Positions 1 through 6,755 of a stretch of 19,844 bases of DNA are shown here, piece by piece. Position numbers and translations under genes: made by a program. The first letter of the stretch is position 1, and each line of letters starts with the position of its first letter. The DNA is taken from the NCBI GenBank assembly GCA_048497495.1, contig JAFHCF010000026.1, positions 1-19,844 of the forward strand, given 5' to 3'. The notes below the pieces were generated by a model. The model was given only the letters and a program-made list of their open reading frames with translations, ran no database searches and was not told the origin of the DNA. Source of the stretch: JAFHCF01 sp048497495 (lineage in GTDB: Bacteria > Pseudomonadota > Alphaproteobacteria > Rhizobiales > Ancalomicrobiaceae).

Positions 1-1235
1 AACCGCGCGCCGGGGGAGACCGCGATGTTGTGGGCGGCGAAGGTGACGAGGGCGAAGGTTTCGTCGCGTACCGGCAGCCAGACGCAGAGGCCGTCGCTCG
101 GCGGCGGCACGACGGCCCGGGCGGCGAGAGCGTCGAGGAAGGCGCCTCGCCGGCTCGCGTAGACGTCGCGGGCCCGCGCCACCGCCGCCTCCGCCGCCTC
201 GTCGTCGAGGAGCAGCGCCAACGTCTCCTGCAGCAACCGGCTGGTCCACCCCGATCCGAAGGCCCTGAGCCCCTGGATCCGCCCGACCGCGTCGGCCGAG
301 GCCGAAACTACGGCGAGGCGGAGGTCGGGCCCATGGCTCTTGGCGTAGGAACGGATGTGGACGACGCGCTCGGGAAACCATCGGCCGAGGCTCTGCGGCG
401 GCACCGCCGACAGGGCGCCGAGGCCGTCGTCCTCGACGATCGGCATGTCGTGGGAGGCGAGGACCTCGGCGAGCGCCGCGAGCCGAGCGGGCGACACGGT
501 ACGGCCGGTCACCGAATGAGTTCGCGGCTGGAACAGGAACATCGCCGGCTTCGCCGCGAGCGCCGAAGCCAAGGATTCCGGCCGTGGCCCCTCGCCGTCG
601 CAGGCGACCGGGATCACCCCGAGCCCGGCGGCGTCGATGATGTCGAGGAGCCGCATCGCCGTCGGCGTCTCCACCGCGATCCGGGCGCCCGGCAGAACCT
701 CGGCGGCGAGCGCCAGCCGGACACCGTCGTATCCGCCGTCGACGGCGACGAGGGCCGGCGCCTCGTAGGGCCAGTCGCGCGCGACCGCCGTCGCGAGCCG
801 GTCGGTGATCCGTACCCGGGCGTAGTGGTTGAGGCCGGCGACCGCCGCCGCGGCGGTGAGCGCGCCCTCGAGCCGCGGCAGCAGCGCCGGATCGGGAACC
901 GCGAGCGTCAGGTCGTGGACGCCGGCGCGGAAGTAGCCCGCCCCGGTGAAGCGGCTCGGATGCGGTCCGCTGCGATGCGCCGCGACCCTGAGGCCGCCGC
1001 GGCCTCGTCCCTCGACCAGCCCGAGCCGACGCAACTCCGACCAGGCGGCGGAGACCGTCGCCGGACTGACCCCGAGCCGCCACGCGAGGTCGCGGACCGG
1101 CGGCAGCAAGGTGCCGACGGCGATCTCGCCATGGCGGATCAGTTCGCACACGCCACGGGCGATGCCGCGTTTCGAGCGATCGGTGAGGCGATCGGCGAGG
1201 TGCTCGGGGGGGAGGTCGTCGGCGGGAATCGTCAT
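1..1235 (-). CDS. MocR/PdxR-type transcriptional regulator: GntR wHTH fused to aminotransferase-like domain (3' part cut by window edge)
   Basis: Reading leftward from ATG at 1235-1233, the frame stays open to position 1, giving 411 visible residues; the C-terminus lies outside the window. Residues about 20-85 form a GntR winged helix (GTLLPPVRDLAWRLGVSPATVS, then the wing near LVEGRGRGG). The rest is a fold-type I PLP aminotransferase-like domain. It has an Asp pair at D269-D270 (VEDDGLGAL), a probable PLP lysine K299 (RSYAKSHGPDLR) and the following Arg R306. Family knowledge: MocR proteins bind PLP or a PLP-substrate adduct as effector and control amino acid, taurine, GABA or vitamin B6 genes. 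It is divergent from the module-1 operon across about 90 bases, so it probably controls that operon and itself. There is little Shine-Dalgarno sequence ahead of the ATG, so a leaderless transcript is possible. Family is near certain; the effector is unknown. Confidence 0.9.
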   Translation of the reverse strand, partial: MTIPADDLPPEHLADRLTDRSKRGIARGVCELIRHGEIAVGTLLPPVRDLAWRLGVSPATVSAAWSELRRLGLVEGRGRGGLRVAAHRSGPHPSRFTGAGYFRAGVHDLTLAVPDPALLPRLEGALTAAAAVAGLNHYARVRITDRLATAVARDWPYEAPALVAVDGGYDGVRLALAAEVLPGARIAVETPTAMRLLDIIDAAGLGVIPVACDGEGPRPESLASALAAKPAMFLFQPRTHSVTGRTVSPARLAALAEVLASHDMPIVEDDGLGALSAVPPQSLGRWFPERVVHIRSYAKSHGPDLRLAVVSASADAVGRIQGLRAFGSGWTSRLLQETLALLLDDEAAEAAVARARDVYASRRGAFLDALAARAVVPPPSDGLCVWLPVRDETFALVTFAAHNIAVSPGAR

Positions 1236-1236
1236 C

Positions 1237-1280
1237 TTTGTACAGTAACAATAAATCTATTGATCAGTCAATTTTGGACA
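1237..1280. promoter_or_regulatory. Direct repeats in the MocR / module-1 divergent region, candidate MocR operator
   Basis: TTTGTACA at 1237-1244 recurs as TTTGGACA at 1273-1280 (7 of 8 identical, same orientation, starts 36 bases apart) within an AT-rich spacer of about 90 bases. MocR regulators such as GabR are known to bind separated direct repeats, so the layout fits. On the minus strand, TTGACT (1271-1266) and TACTGT (1247-1242) could be -35 and -10 boxes for the regulator, placing its transcript start near its ATG. Assignment is an inference. Confidence 0.4.
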
Positions 1281-1325
1281 ATTAACCTGCTCGAGATCCG
1301 TCCTGGATGAAATGGTGAGCACACG

Positions 1326-2282
1326 ATGCGTCCGCGCGTTCGTCTCGGTCTCAGGGACTGGGACTATCTGACCCCGATCCTTCTCGGCGACGTCACCTCG
1401 CCCGACGTCGACGTCGAGATCGTCCGCCTGTCGGCGCTGCTCGACGATCCCGCCGCCGCGCCGGGCTACGACGGCGCCGAGATCTCCTTCTCGCGCTATG
1501 CCCAGCGCCGGGCCCAGGGCATCGACGACATCGTCGCCCTGCCGCATTTCCTGATGCGGGCCTTCCGCCACCGCTGCGTCATCACCGCGACGGATGCGCC
1601 CTATGCCGACTTCGCCGCGCTGGCGGGCAAGACCATCGGCCTCACCGGCTGGCAGGACTCCGGCAACACCTGGACCCGGGCGCTGCTCCGGCGCGAAGGC
1701 GTCGGCATCGAGGACGCGACCTGGTGGGCCGGCCGGCTGACCGCCGCCCATCCGATCACCGACCGGCTCGGCCGTTTCGCCCGGCCCGGCCGGATCGAGG
1801 CGGCGCCGGGCGAGCGCCCGATGGTCGATCTCCTGAAGAGCGGCGAACTCGCCGCCGTCTTCACGCCCTTCATGCCGCCGGGCTTCTACGAGGCGGACAG
1901 TGGCCTGCGCGCCCTGCTGCCCGATTACCGCGCCGCCGAGGTCGCCTATTTCCACGAGGTCGGCTACGTGCCGGGCATCCACGTCCTGGCGCTGAAGCCG
2001 GAGTTCGTCGCGGCTCATCCGAGGGTGCCGGCGGCGCTCTCCGAACTGATCGACGAGTCGGCGCGCGTCTGGCTCGCCAAGCGCGAGAAATACGCCGACA
2101 CGACGCCCTGGATCATCGACGAGCTGGCGCGCTGCGCCCGCGACCTGCCGGCCGACTGGAACGGCAACGGCTATGCCGCCAACGCCGCGATGATCGACGC
2201 CTTCGCCGAGGAACTGTTCGCCCAGGAGATCGTCGAGGCACGCCTCGACGGGCACGACCTCTTCCCCCACTTCGCCCGATGA
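1326..2282 (+). CDS. 4,5-dihydroxyphthalate decarboxylase-like protein (periplasmic-binding-protein fold, cytosolic)
   Basis: The protein is 318 residues and begins MRPRVRLGLRDWDYL with no signal peptide, so it should be cytosolic although its fold is that of ABC solute-binding proteins. Features typical of 4,5-dihydroxyphthalate decarboxylase relatives are the Glu/Ser segment AEISFSRYAQ (51-60), FRHRCVI (80-86), GWQDSGNTWTRALLRREGV (108-126) and WWAGR (133-137). A later GYVPGIHVLAL segment matches the usual GIFPIMH region. The family includes a true decarboxylase of phthalate degradation, but many members have no proven reaction. It is the first gene of the module-1 operon. The next gene starts 20 bases after its stop, and downstream come an amidase-type hydrolase and an amino acid importer. 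A role in decarboxylating or binding a product of the imported compound is an inference. The ATG at 1326 follows a weak purine-rich stretch. Confidence 0.78.
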   Translation: MRPRVRLGLRDWDYLTPILLGDVTSPDVDVEIVRLSALLDDPAAAPGYDGAEISFSRYAQRRAQGIDDIVALPHFLMRAFRHRCVITATDAPYADFAALAGKTIGLTGWQDSGNTWTRALLRREGVGIEDATWWAGRLTAAHPITDRLGRFARPGRIEAAPGERPMVDLLKSGELAAVFTPFMPPGFYEADSGLRALLPDYRAAEVAYFHEVGYVPGIHVLALKPEFVAAHPRVPAALSELIDESARVWLAKREKYADTTPWIIDELARCARDLPADWNGNGYAANAAMIDAFAEELFAQEIVEARLDGHDLFPHFAR

Positions 2283-2302
2283 CGAGAGAGAGGAACCGAA
2301 AG

Positions 2303-3091
2303 ATGAAGGTGGCCCTCGGCCAATTCGCCGTCTCCAAGGTGTGGGAGGAGAACCTCGCCACCTGCCTCGATCTCCTCGCCCGCTCGCGCGCCGCCGGCGC
2401 CGATCTCCTGGTGCTGCCGGAAGGCATCCTGGCCCGCGACATCACCGATCCCGATCTGGTGCTGAAGGCGGCCCAGCCACTCGACGGCCCCTTCGTCTCG
2501 GCGCTCACGCAAGCGACGAAAGCCGGCGGCACGGCGGTGATGATGACGGTCCATGTGCCGACCGGCACGGGCAAGGTATGGAACGTCCTCGTCACCCTGA
2601 AGGACGGCGAGATCGTTTCGCGGTATCGTAAGCTTCATCTCTACGACGCCTTCTCGATGCAGGAGTCGGTCAACGTCACCCCCGGCGACGACGTCCCGCC
2701 GCTGGTCGAGATCGCCGGGCTGAAGCTCGGACTGATGACCTGCTACGACGTGCGCTTCCCCGAACTCGCCCGCCGCCTCGCCGCCGACGGCGCCGACGTG
2801 CTGGTTCTTCCGGCCGCCTGGGTGAAGGGGCCGATGAAGGAGCGCCACTGGGAGATCCTGGTGACCGCCCGGGCGCTCGAGAACACCTGCTGGATGGTCG
2901 CGGTCGGCGAATGCGGCGAACGCAACATCGGCCAGTCGATGGTGATCGACCCGCTCGGCGTGGTCACGGCCTGCGCCGGCGAGGCGCCCGCCCTGGTCTT
3001 CGCCGAGATCGACGCGGCCCGCATCGCCCATGCCCGCCGCGTCCTGCCGGCACTCGCCAACCGGCGCTTCGGGCGCCCCGAACTCGCCTGA
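2303..3091 (+). CDS. Carbon-nitrogen hydrolase, nitrilase superfamily, YbeM/deaminated-glutathione-amidase type
   Basis: The protein is 262 residues, a usual length for single-domain nitrilase-superfamily amidases. The Glu-Lys-Cys triad is clear: E40 (VLPEGIL), K110 (YRKLHLYDAF) and C147 (MTCYDVRFPEL). From memory it follows E. coli YbeM along most of its length, including GQFAV, WEEN, HVPTGTGKVWN, LVLPAAWVKGP, ECGERNIGQS and a C-terminal NRRFGRPEL. It hydrolyses an amide or nitrile C-N bond in the cytosol. Family members act on deaminated glutathione and related alpha-keto amides, but the substrate here need not be the same, because the gene sits in a transport operon. The frame is open back to an ATG at 2279 overlapping the previous stop. 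I prefer the ATG at 2303, because a GAGAGAGGA-like ribosome site precedes it and the protein then starts like its relatives. Confidence 0.9.
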   Translation: MKVALGQFAVSKVWEENLATCLDLLARSRAAGADLLVLPEGILARDITDPDLVLKAAQPLDGPFVSALTQATKAGGTAVMMTVHVPTGTGKVWNVLVTLKDGEIVSRYRKLHLYDAFSMQESVNVTPGDDVPPLVEIAGLKLGLMTCYDVRFPELARRLAADGADVLVLPAAWVKGPMKERHWEILVTARALENTCWMVAVGECGERNIGQSMVIDPLGVVTACAGEAPALVFAEIDAARIAHARRVLPALANRRFGRPELA

Positions 3092-3145
3092 TACGGGCGG
3101 GCGTCCGCGCCCACTCTGACCTTTCCACCTCCCGGAGGGACCGCC

Positions 3146-4057
3146 ATGACGTTCAAGAATCTCGCCTCGGTTCTCGCGCTTCTCGGAACACTCGCCGCCA
3201 CGACTCTTCCCTCGGCGCCCGCCCGCGCCGAGGATCCGAAGATCCCGGTCCAGAGCGTCGACGAGGCTCTGCGCGCCAAGCTGCCGGAAGAGATCCTCAA
3301 GGCCGGCGAACTGATCTCGGTCAACAACGGCTCCTTCCCTCCTTACGAGATCGTCATCGACGCCCACACGATGAGCGGCGCCTCCGCCGATCTCGCCGAG
3401 GCGGTCGGACAGGTTCTCGGTCTGAAGATCCACCACGAGACGGTGAGCGGGCTCGCCGCCGAGCTCGCCGGCATCAAGGCCGGCCGCTATCAGTTCGCGC
3501 TGGGTCCGATCGGCGACTTCCCCGACCGCGAGAAGGTCAACGACTTCGTCGACTTCGTCCAGGAATTCGTCGTCTTCGCCGTCCACGCCGGCAATCCGGC
3601 CGGCATCCACGACATCGCCGACACCTGCGGCAAGAAGATCGCGGTGATGGCGGCGGGGTCGGCCGAGCGGACGATCAAGAAGCAGTCGGAGATATGTGTC
3701 GCGGCCGGCAAGCCGGCGGTCGAGGTGCAGTCCTACACCGACCAACCGACCTCGATCCTGGCGGTGCGCTCGTCGCGCGCCGACGCCTTCTTCTCCTCGC
3801 AGGCGCCGCTCACCTATTTCGTCCGCCAGTCGAACGGCGAGTTGGAGCTCACCGCGGTCGGCCGGCGCAACGGCTTCGCCGACCTCTATCAGGGCTCGGT
3901 GGTGCCGAAGGACGGCGAACTGCGCGACATCCTGCTCGCGGTCTACCAGAAGCTCTTCGACAACGGCGCCTATGACGCGATCATGAAGAAGTGGGGCCTC
4001 GAGAACAACCGGCTGAAGGCACCCGGCATCAATCTCGCCGGGAAGAACGCCAAATGA
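3146..4057 (+). CDS. Polar amino acid-type ABC transporter substrate-binding protein (SBP_bac_3)
   Basis: The protein is 303 residues with a Sec signal peptide (MTFKNLASVLALLGTLAATT) and a probable cleavage after APARA at residue 28. The mature part has family-3 binding protein hallmarks: SVNNGSFPPYEI (58-69), GIKAGRYQFALGPIGDFPDREKVNDFV (109-135, with R128 at the usual ligand-carboxylate region) and a repeated lobe pattern ending KKWGLENNRLK. Two cysteines (C161, C184) in the exported domain could form a disulfide. A strong CGGAGGGA ribosome site lies 5 bases before the ATG. The stop overlaps the permease start as ATGA. It should deliver an amino acid or related small acid to the permease encoded next. 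The ligand cannot be read from sequence; the neighbouring amidase suggests an amide-bearing one. Confidence 0.9.
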   Translation: MTFKNLASVLALLGTLAATTLPSAPARAEDPKIPVQSVDEALRAKLPEEILKAGELISVNNGSFPPYEIVIDAHTMSGASADLAEAVGQVLGLKIHHETVSGLAAELAGIKAGRYQFALGPIGDFPDREKVNDFVDFVQEFVVFAVHAGNPAGIHDIADTCGKKIAVMAAGSAERTIKKQSEICVAAGKPAVEVQSYTDQPTSILAVRSSRADAFFSSQAPLTYFVRQSNGELELTAVGRRNGFADLYQGSVVPKDGELRDILLAVYQKLFDNGAYDAIMKKWGLENNRLKAPGINLAGKNAK

Positions 4058-4962
4058 GCCCGGTGCCGAGCCTCGACGCCGGTGCCGGCGAAGCGATCGA
4101 CGTCGTTCATGCGAAGCGACCCTTTCCTTGGGGCAGCGTCGTCGCCTGGGCCGTCGTCCTGGTCTTCGCCGCCCAGGCCGTGGTGGCCGTGGCGACCAAC
4201 CGCAACTTCGAGTGGTCGGTCGTCGGCGAGTGGTTCACCGAAGCCTCGATCCTGCGCGGTCTGAAGGTCACCCTCGGATTGACCGCGGTGGCGATGGTCA
4301 TCGGCACCGCGATCGGCGTCGTTCTCGCGGTGGCGCGGATGTCGAAGAACCGGCTGCTCTCCGGTCTCGCGGCGCTCTACGTCTGGTTCTTCCGGGGAAC
4401 GCCGCTCCTGGTGCAACTGATCTTCTGGTACAACATGTCGACCCTGTTCCCGAAACTCTCGATCGGGATCCCCTTCGGGCCGACGCTGTGGGCCTGGAAG
4501 ACCAACGACGTCATCACCCCGATGACCGCCGCGATCGCCGGCCTCGCTCTCAACGAGGCGGCCTACATGGCCGAGGTGGTGCGCGGCGGGCTCCTTTCGG
4601 TCGATCCGGGACAGATGCTGACGGCGCGGGCCTTCGGCATGAGCCGCCTGCGGGCGCTGAGGCGGATCATCCTGCCCCAGGCGATGCGCTCGATCATTCC
4701 GCCGACCGGCAACCAGTTGATCTCGCTGATCAAGGCGACCTCGCTGGTCAGCGTCATCGCCATGGCGGATCTGCTCTATTCGGCCCAGTCGATCTACAAT
4801 CGCACCTTCCAGGTGATCCCGCTGCTGCTGGTCGCGGTGCTCTGGTACCTGTTGATCACCTCGATCCTCAACGTCTTCCAGTCGGCGATCGAGCGCCATT
4901 ACGCCCGAGGAGACGCCGAGACCGGCGCCGTCCCCACCGTCCGACCGACCACGGAGGGCTGA
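4054..4962 (+). CDS. Polar amino acid-type ABC transporter permease
   Basis: Starting at the ATG that overlaps the binding-protein stop (ATGA, 4054-4057), the product is 302 residues. A hydrophilic N-terminal tail of about 25 residues precedes a first membrane segment (SVVAWAVVLVFAAQAVVAVA). Then comes the HisM/GlnP-type core, with GLKVTLGLTAVAMVIGTAIG (69-88), WFFRGTPLLVQLIFWY (111-126) and the EAA loop, EAAYMAEVVRGGLLSVDPGQ (168-187) continuing into RAFGMSR. This loop contacts the ATPase. Only one permease gene is present, so the channel is presumably a homodimer. The frame is open upstream of 4054 inside the preceding gene, but the overlap start gives the natural protein. The extra N-terminal helix is usual for several long permeases of this family. 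Confidence 0.92.
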   Translation: MSPVPSLDAGAGEAIDVVHAKRPFPWGSVVAWAVVLVFAAQAVVAVATNRNFEWSVVGEWFTEASILRGLKVTLGLTAVAMVIGTAIGVVLAVARMSKNRLLSGLAALYVWFFRGTPLLVQLIFWYNMSTLFPKLSIGIPFGPTLWAWKTNDVITPMTAAIAGLALNEAAYMAEVVRGGLLSVDPGQMLTARAFGMSRLRALRRIILPQAMRSIIPPTGNQLISLIKATSLVSVIAMADLLYSAQSIYNRTFQVIPLLLVAVLWYLLITSILNVFQSAIERHYARGDAETGAVPTVRPTTEG

Positions 4963-4965
4963 GAG

Positions 4966-5766
4966 ATGACCGACACCGCGCCCGCGAACCCGTCCACCGG
5001 CGACGACGCCTACCTCGTCCGCGCCCGTGGCGTGCGCAAGTCCTTCTCCCACCTCGAGGTGTTGAAGGGCATCGATCTCGACGTCCGCCACGGCGAGACC
5101 GTGGTCGTCCTCGGGCCGTCGGGCTCGGGCAAGTCGACCTTCCTGCGCTGCATCAACCATCTCGAGACGATCGACAGCGGCTCGATCGTCGTCGGCGGTG
5201 AGCAGATCGGCTTCGTCCGCCGTGGCGGGCGGTTGCGCGAGCTGCCCGAGCATCTGGTCGCCCGGCAGCGCCGATCGATCGGCATGGTGTTCCAGCAGTT
5301 CAATCTCTATCCGCACATGACGGTGCTCGAGAACATCGTCGAGGCGCCGATCGGCGTCCACGGCGAGACACGGGCGGCGGCCGAGGCCCATGGCCTGGAA
5401 CTCCTCGACCGCGTCGGTCTCGCCGACAAGGCGACCGACTATCCGCGCCGTCTCTCCGGCGGCCAGCAGCAGCGTGTCGCCATCGCCCGGGCGCTCGCCA
5501 TCCGGCCACGGCTGATCCTCTTCGACGAGCCGACCTCGGCCCTCGATCCGGAACTGGTCGGCGAGGTGCTCGCCACCATGAAGGATCTCGCCGACGGAGG
5601 CATGACCATGATCGTCGTCACCCACGAGATCGGCTTCGCCAAGGAGGCGGCCGATCGGGTGGTGTTCATGGACGCCGGCGTCGTCGTCGAGGAGGGGCCG
5701 CCCGACGAGGTGCTGGTCGCCCCGCGTCACGAGCGCACCCGTGCCTTCCTCGGCCGCTTCCTGTGA
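4966..5766 (+). CDS. Polar amino acid-type ABC transporter ATP-binding protein
   Basis: The product is a 266-residue single nucleotide-binding domain of the GlnQ/HisP type. Visible motifs in order are Walker A GPSGSGKST (50-58), Q-loop Q110 (MVFQQFNLYPHMT), signature LSGGQQQR (163-170), Walker B LILFDEP (183-189) with the following SALDPE, and the switch histidine H220 (VVTHE). It powers import through the permease encoded just upstream. The ATG at 4966 sits 3 bases after the permease stop, and the ribosome site ACGGAGGG (4951-4958) lies within the end of that gene. An N-terminal tail of about 16 residues precedes the first strand. It is the last gene of the module-1 operon; two hairpins follow in the gap before the convergent regulator gene. 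Confidence 0.94.
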   Translation: MTDTAPANPSTGDDAYLVRARGVRKSFSHLEVLKGIDLDVRHGETVVVLGPSGSGKSTFLRCINHLETIDSGSIVVGGEQIGFVRRGGRLRELPEHLVARQRRSIGMVFQQFNLYPHMTVLENIVEAPIGVHGETRAAAEAHGLELLDRVGLADKATDYPRRLSGGQQQRVAIARALAIRPRLILFDEPTSALDPELVGEVLATMKDLADGGMTMIVVTHEIGFAKEAADRVVFMDAGVVVEEGPPDEVLVAPRHERTRAFLGRFL

Positions 5767-5780
5767 TCGAACAGCGCGTG

Positions 5781-5798
5781 CCGGTTCGCGAGAACCGG
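5781..5798. terminator. Hairpin after the module-1 operon, possible terminator
   Basis: CCGGTTC-GCGA-GAACCGG is a perfect 7-bp stem with a 4-base loop, 15 bases after the ATPase stop. The bases that follow (TTCCGTCCT) are only weakly T-rich, so classical intrinsic termination is uncertain. Confidence 0.45.
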
Positions 5799-5846
5799 TT
5801 CCGTCCTCCCACCAACCGGCGGGCCCTTCCCGGGGCGGTCACGGTC

Positions 5847-5867
5847 TCGGCGGGAGCAGCCCGCCGA
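5847..5867. terminator. Strong hairpin between convergent genes
   Basis: TCGGCGGG-AGCAG-CCCGCCGA forms a perfect 8-bp stem with a 5-base loop. It lies between the convergent module-1 ATPase (ends 5766) and GntR/UTRA regulator (ends 5923), so it could stop transcription from both sides. There is no T-tract on either side. Confidence 0.4.
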
Positions 5868-5922
5868 TGACCGATCGACGCGCGCCGCCCGCCGGCGACC
5901 CACCACGGATCCCGGATCGGCG

Positions 5923-6699
5923 TCAGCGAATCTCGTTGACGTAGCAATGGCCGTCGGTGAGCGTTCGGTGACGGCTGACGATGGTCAGGAGACCGGTCTG
6001 GTCGAAGGCCTCCTCGTCGATGATCAGCAGCGCGGTCGGATCGGCGAGCTTCAGCGAGCGCCGGTCGTCGGCGTCGGCGAGCCCGGCGGTGAAGCGCTCG
6101 CGCACCGCCGAGATGCGGATGCCATGGGCGTCGAGGAGATGCAGGTAGATGCGCTGCGGCACCAGTGCCGGCTCCTCGGGAAACCCGGGCAGCCGCCGCG
6201 CCACCATGGTCAGGACCGAGCGCATGACCGCTCTTTCCTCGACCCAGCGTAGACGCTCGATGCGGATCAACGGCTCGCCCGGCGCTTCGCCGAAGGCGGC
6301 CGCCTCCGCCTCGTCGGCCGGGCGACGGGCCAGGGTGATCACCTCCGCCCGCGAGGTGAGCAGGCCGCCGTCGTCGCGGTGCAGGCGGTAATACTGGAAG
6401 AAGAAGCGCAGACTGTGCTGCGGCGTCCGGCCGGTGACCACCGTGCCGGTCTTGCGTCGGCGCATCAACATGCCGTCGGCGGTGAGGTCGGCCAGCGCCC
6501 GGCGCATCGTCCCGACGGCGACACCGTAGCGCTCGGCGAGCGCGACCTCGCCCGGCAACACGGTTCCCGGCGGAAGTTCGCCGAGCAGGATGGCCTCGGC
6601 CAGTCGCCTTTTCACGTGTTCGTAGAGGGGGATGGGCAGGGCTGCGAGGGGGTCTGCCTGTTTTCTGGTCACGCCTGCCTCGTTCTCGAGAATTGACAT
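5923..6699 (-). CDS. GntR-family regulator, HutC/UTRA subfamily
   Basis: The protein is up to 258 residues. Residues about 24-89 form a GntR winged helix (IPLYEHVKRRLAEAILLGELPPGTVLPGEVALAERYGVAVGTMRRALADLTADG, then the wing KTGTVV). From about residue 95 to the end is a UTRA ligand-binding domain (SLRFFFQYYRL, EPLIRIERLRW, LPGFPEEPALVPQRIYLHLLDAHGI, ending CYVNEIR). Family knowledge: UTRA regulators bind a small metabolite and usually repress the adjacent catabolic genes. This gene is divergent from the seven-gene import and hydrolase operon, with a good palindrome between them. The ATG at 6699 has no obvious ribosome site. A GTG at 6672, giving 249 residues and preceded by GAGG, is a credible alternative. 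The ligand is unknown. Confidence 0.92.
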   Translation of the reverse strand: MSILENEAGVTRKQADPLAALPIPLYEHVKRRLAEAILLGELPPGTVLPGEVALAERYGVAVGTMRRALADLTADGMLMRRRKTGTVVTGRTPQHSLRFFFQYYRLHRDDGGLLTSRAEVITLARRPADEAEAAAFGEAPGEPLIRIERLRWVEERAVMRSVLTMVARRLPGFPEEPALVPQRIYLHLLDAHGIRISAVRERFTAGLADADDRRSLKLADPTALLIIDEEAFDQTGLLTIVSRHRTLTDGHCYVNEIR

Positions 6700-6717
6700 T
6701 CGGACGTCGAGTCCGCT

Positions 6718-6738
6718 TTTCTATAAAGAATACAGAAA
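6718..6738. promoter_or_regulatory. Near-perfect inverted repeat, candidate operator of the GntR/UTRA regulator
   Basis: TTTCTATA-N5-TACAGAAA pairs at 7 of 8 half-site positions. It lies 19 bases upstream of the regulator ATG and 18 bases upstream of the hydrolase GTG, in an AT-rich pocket of otherwise GC-rich DNA. TATAAA within it (6722-6727) resembles a -10 box for the rightward operon. A second short inverted repeat, CGGAC-N5-GTCCG, is at 6701-6715. The assignment follows from position and symmetry only. Confidence 0.55.
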
Positions 6739-6755
6739 TTCAAAGGACGCGTGAA

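Noticed and set aside
30..1310. Plus-strand open frame of 426 codons at the left end
   Set aside because: It is the complement of the MocR regulator, whose wHTH and PLP motifs are plain on the minus strand. The plus-strand translation is low-complexity Arg/Gly/Glu.
3970..5730. Minus-strand open frame of 586 codons opposite the amino acid ABC permease and ATPase
   Set aside because: Antisense shadow with no recognisable domain; the plus-strand genes are unambiguous.
6693..6755. Extended start (TTG) for M20-A
   Set aside because: It would run through the candidate operator and has no ribosome site, whereas the GTG at 6756 has AAAGGA at good spacing.
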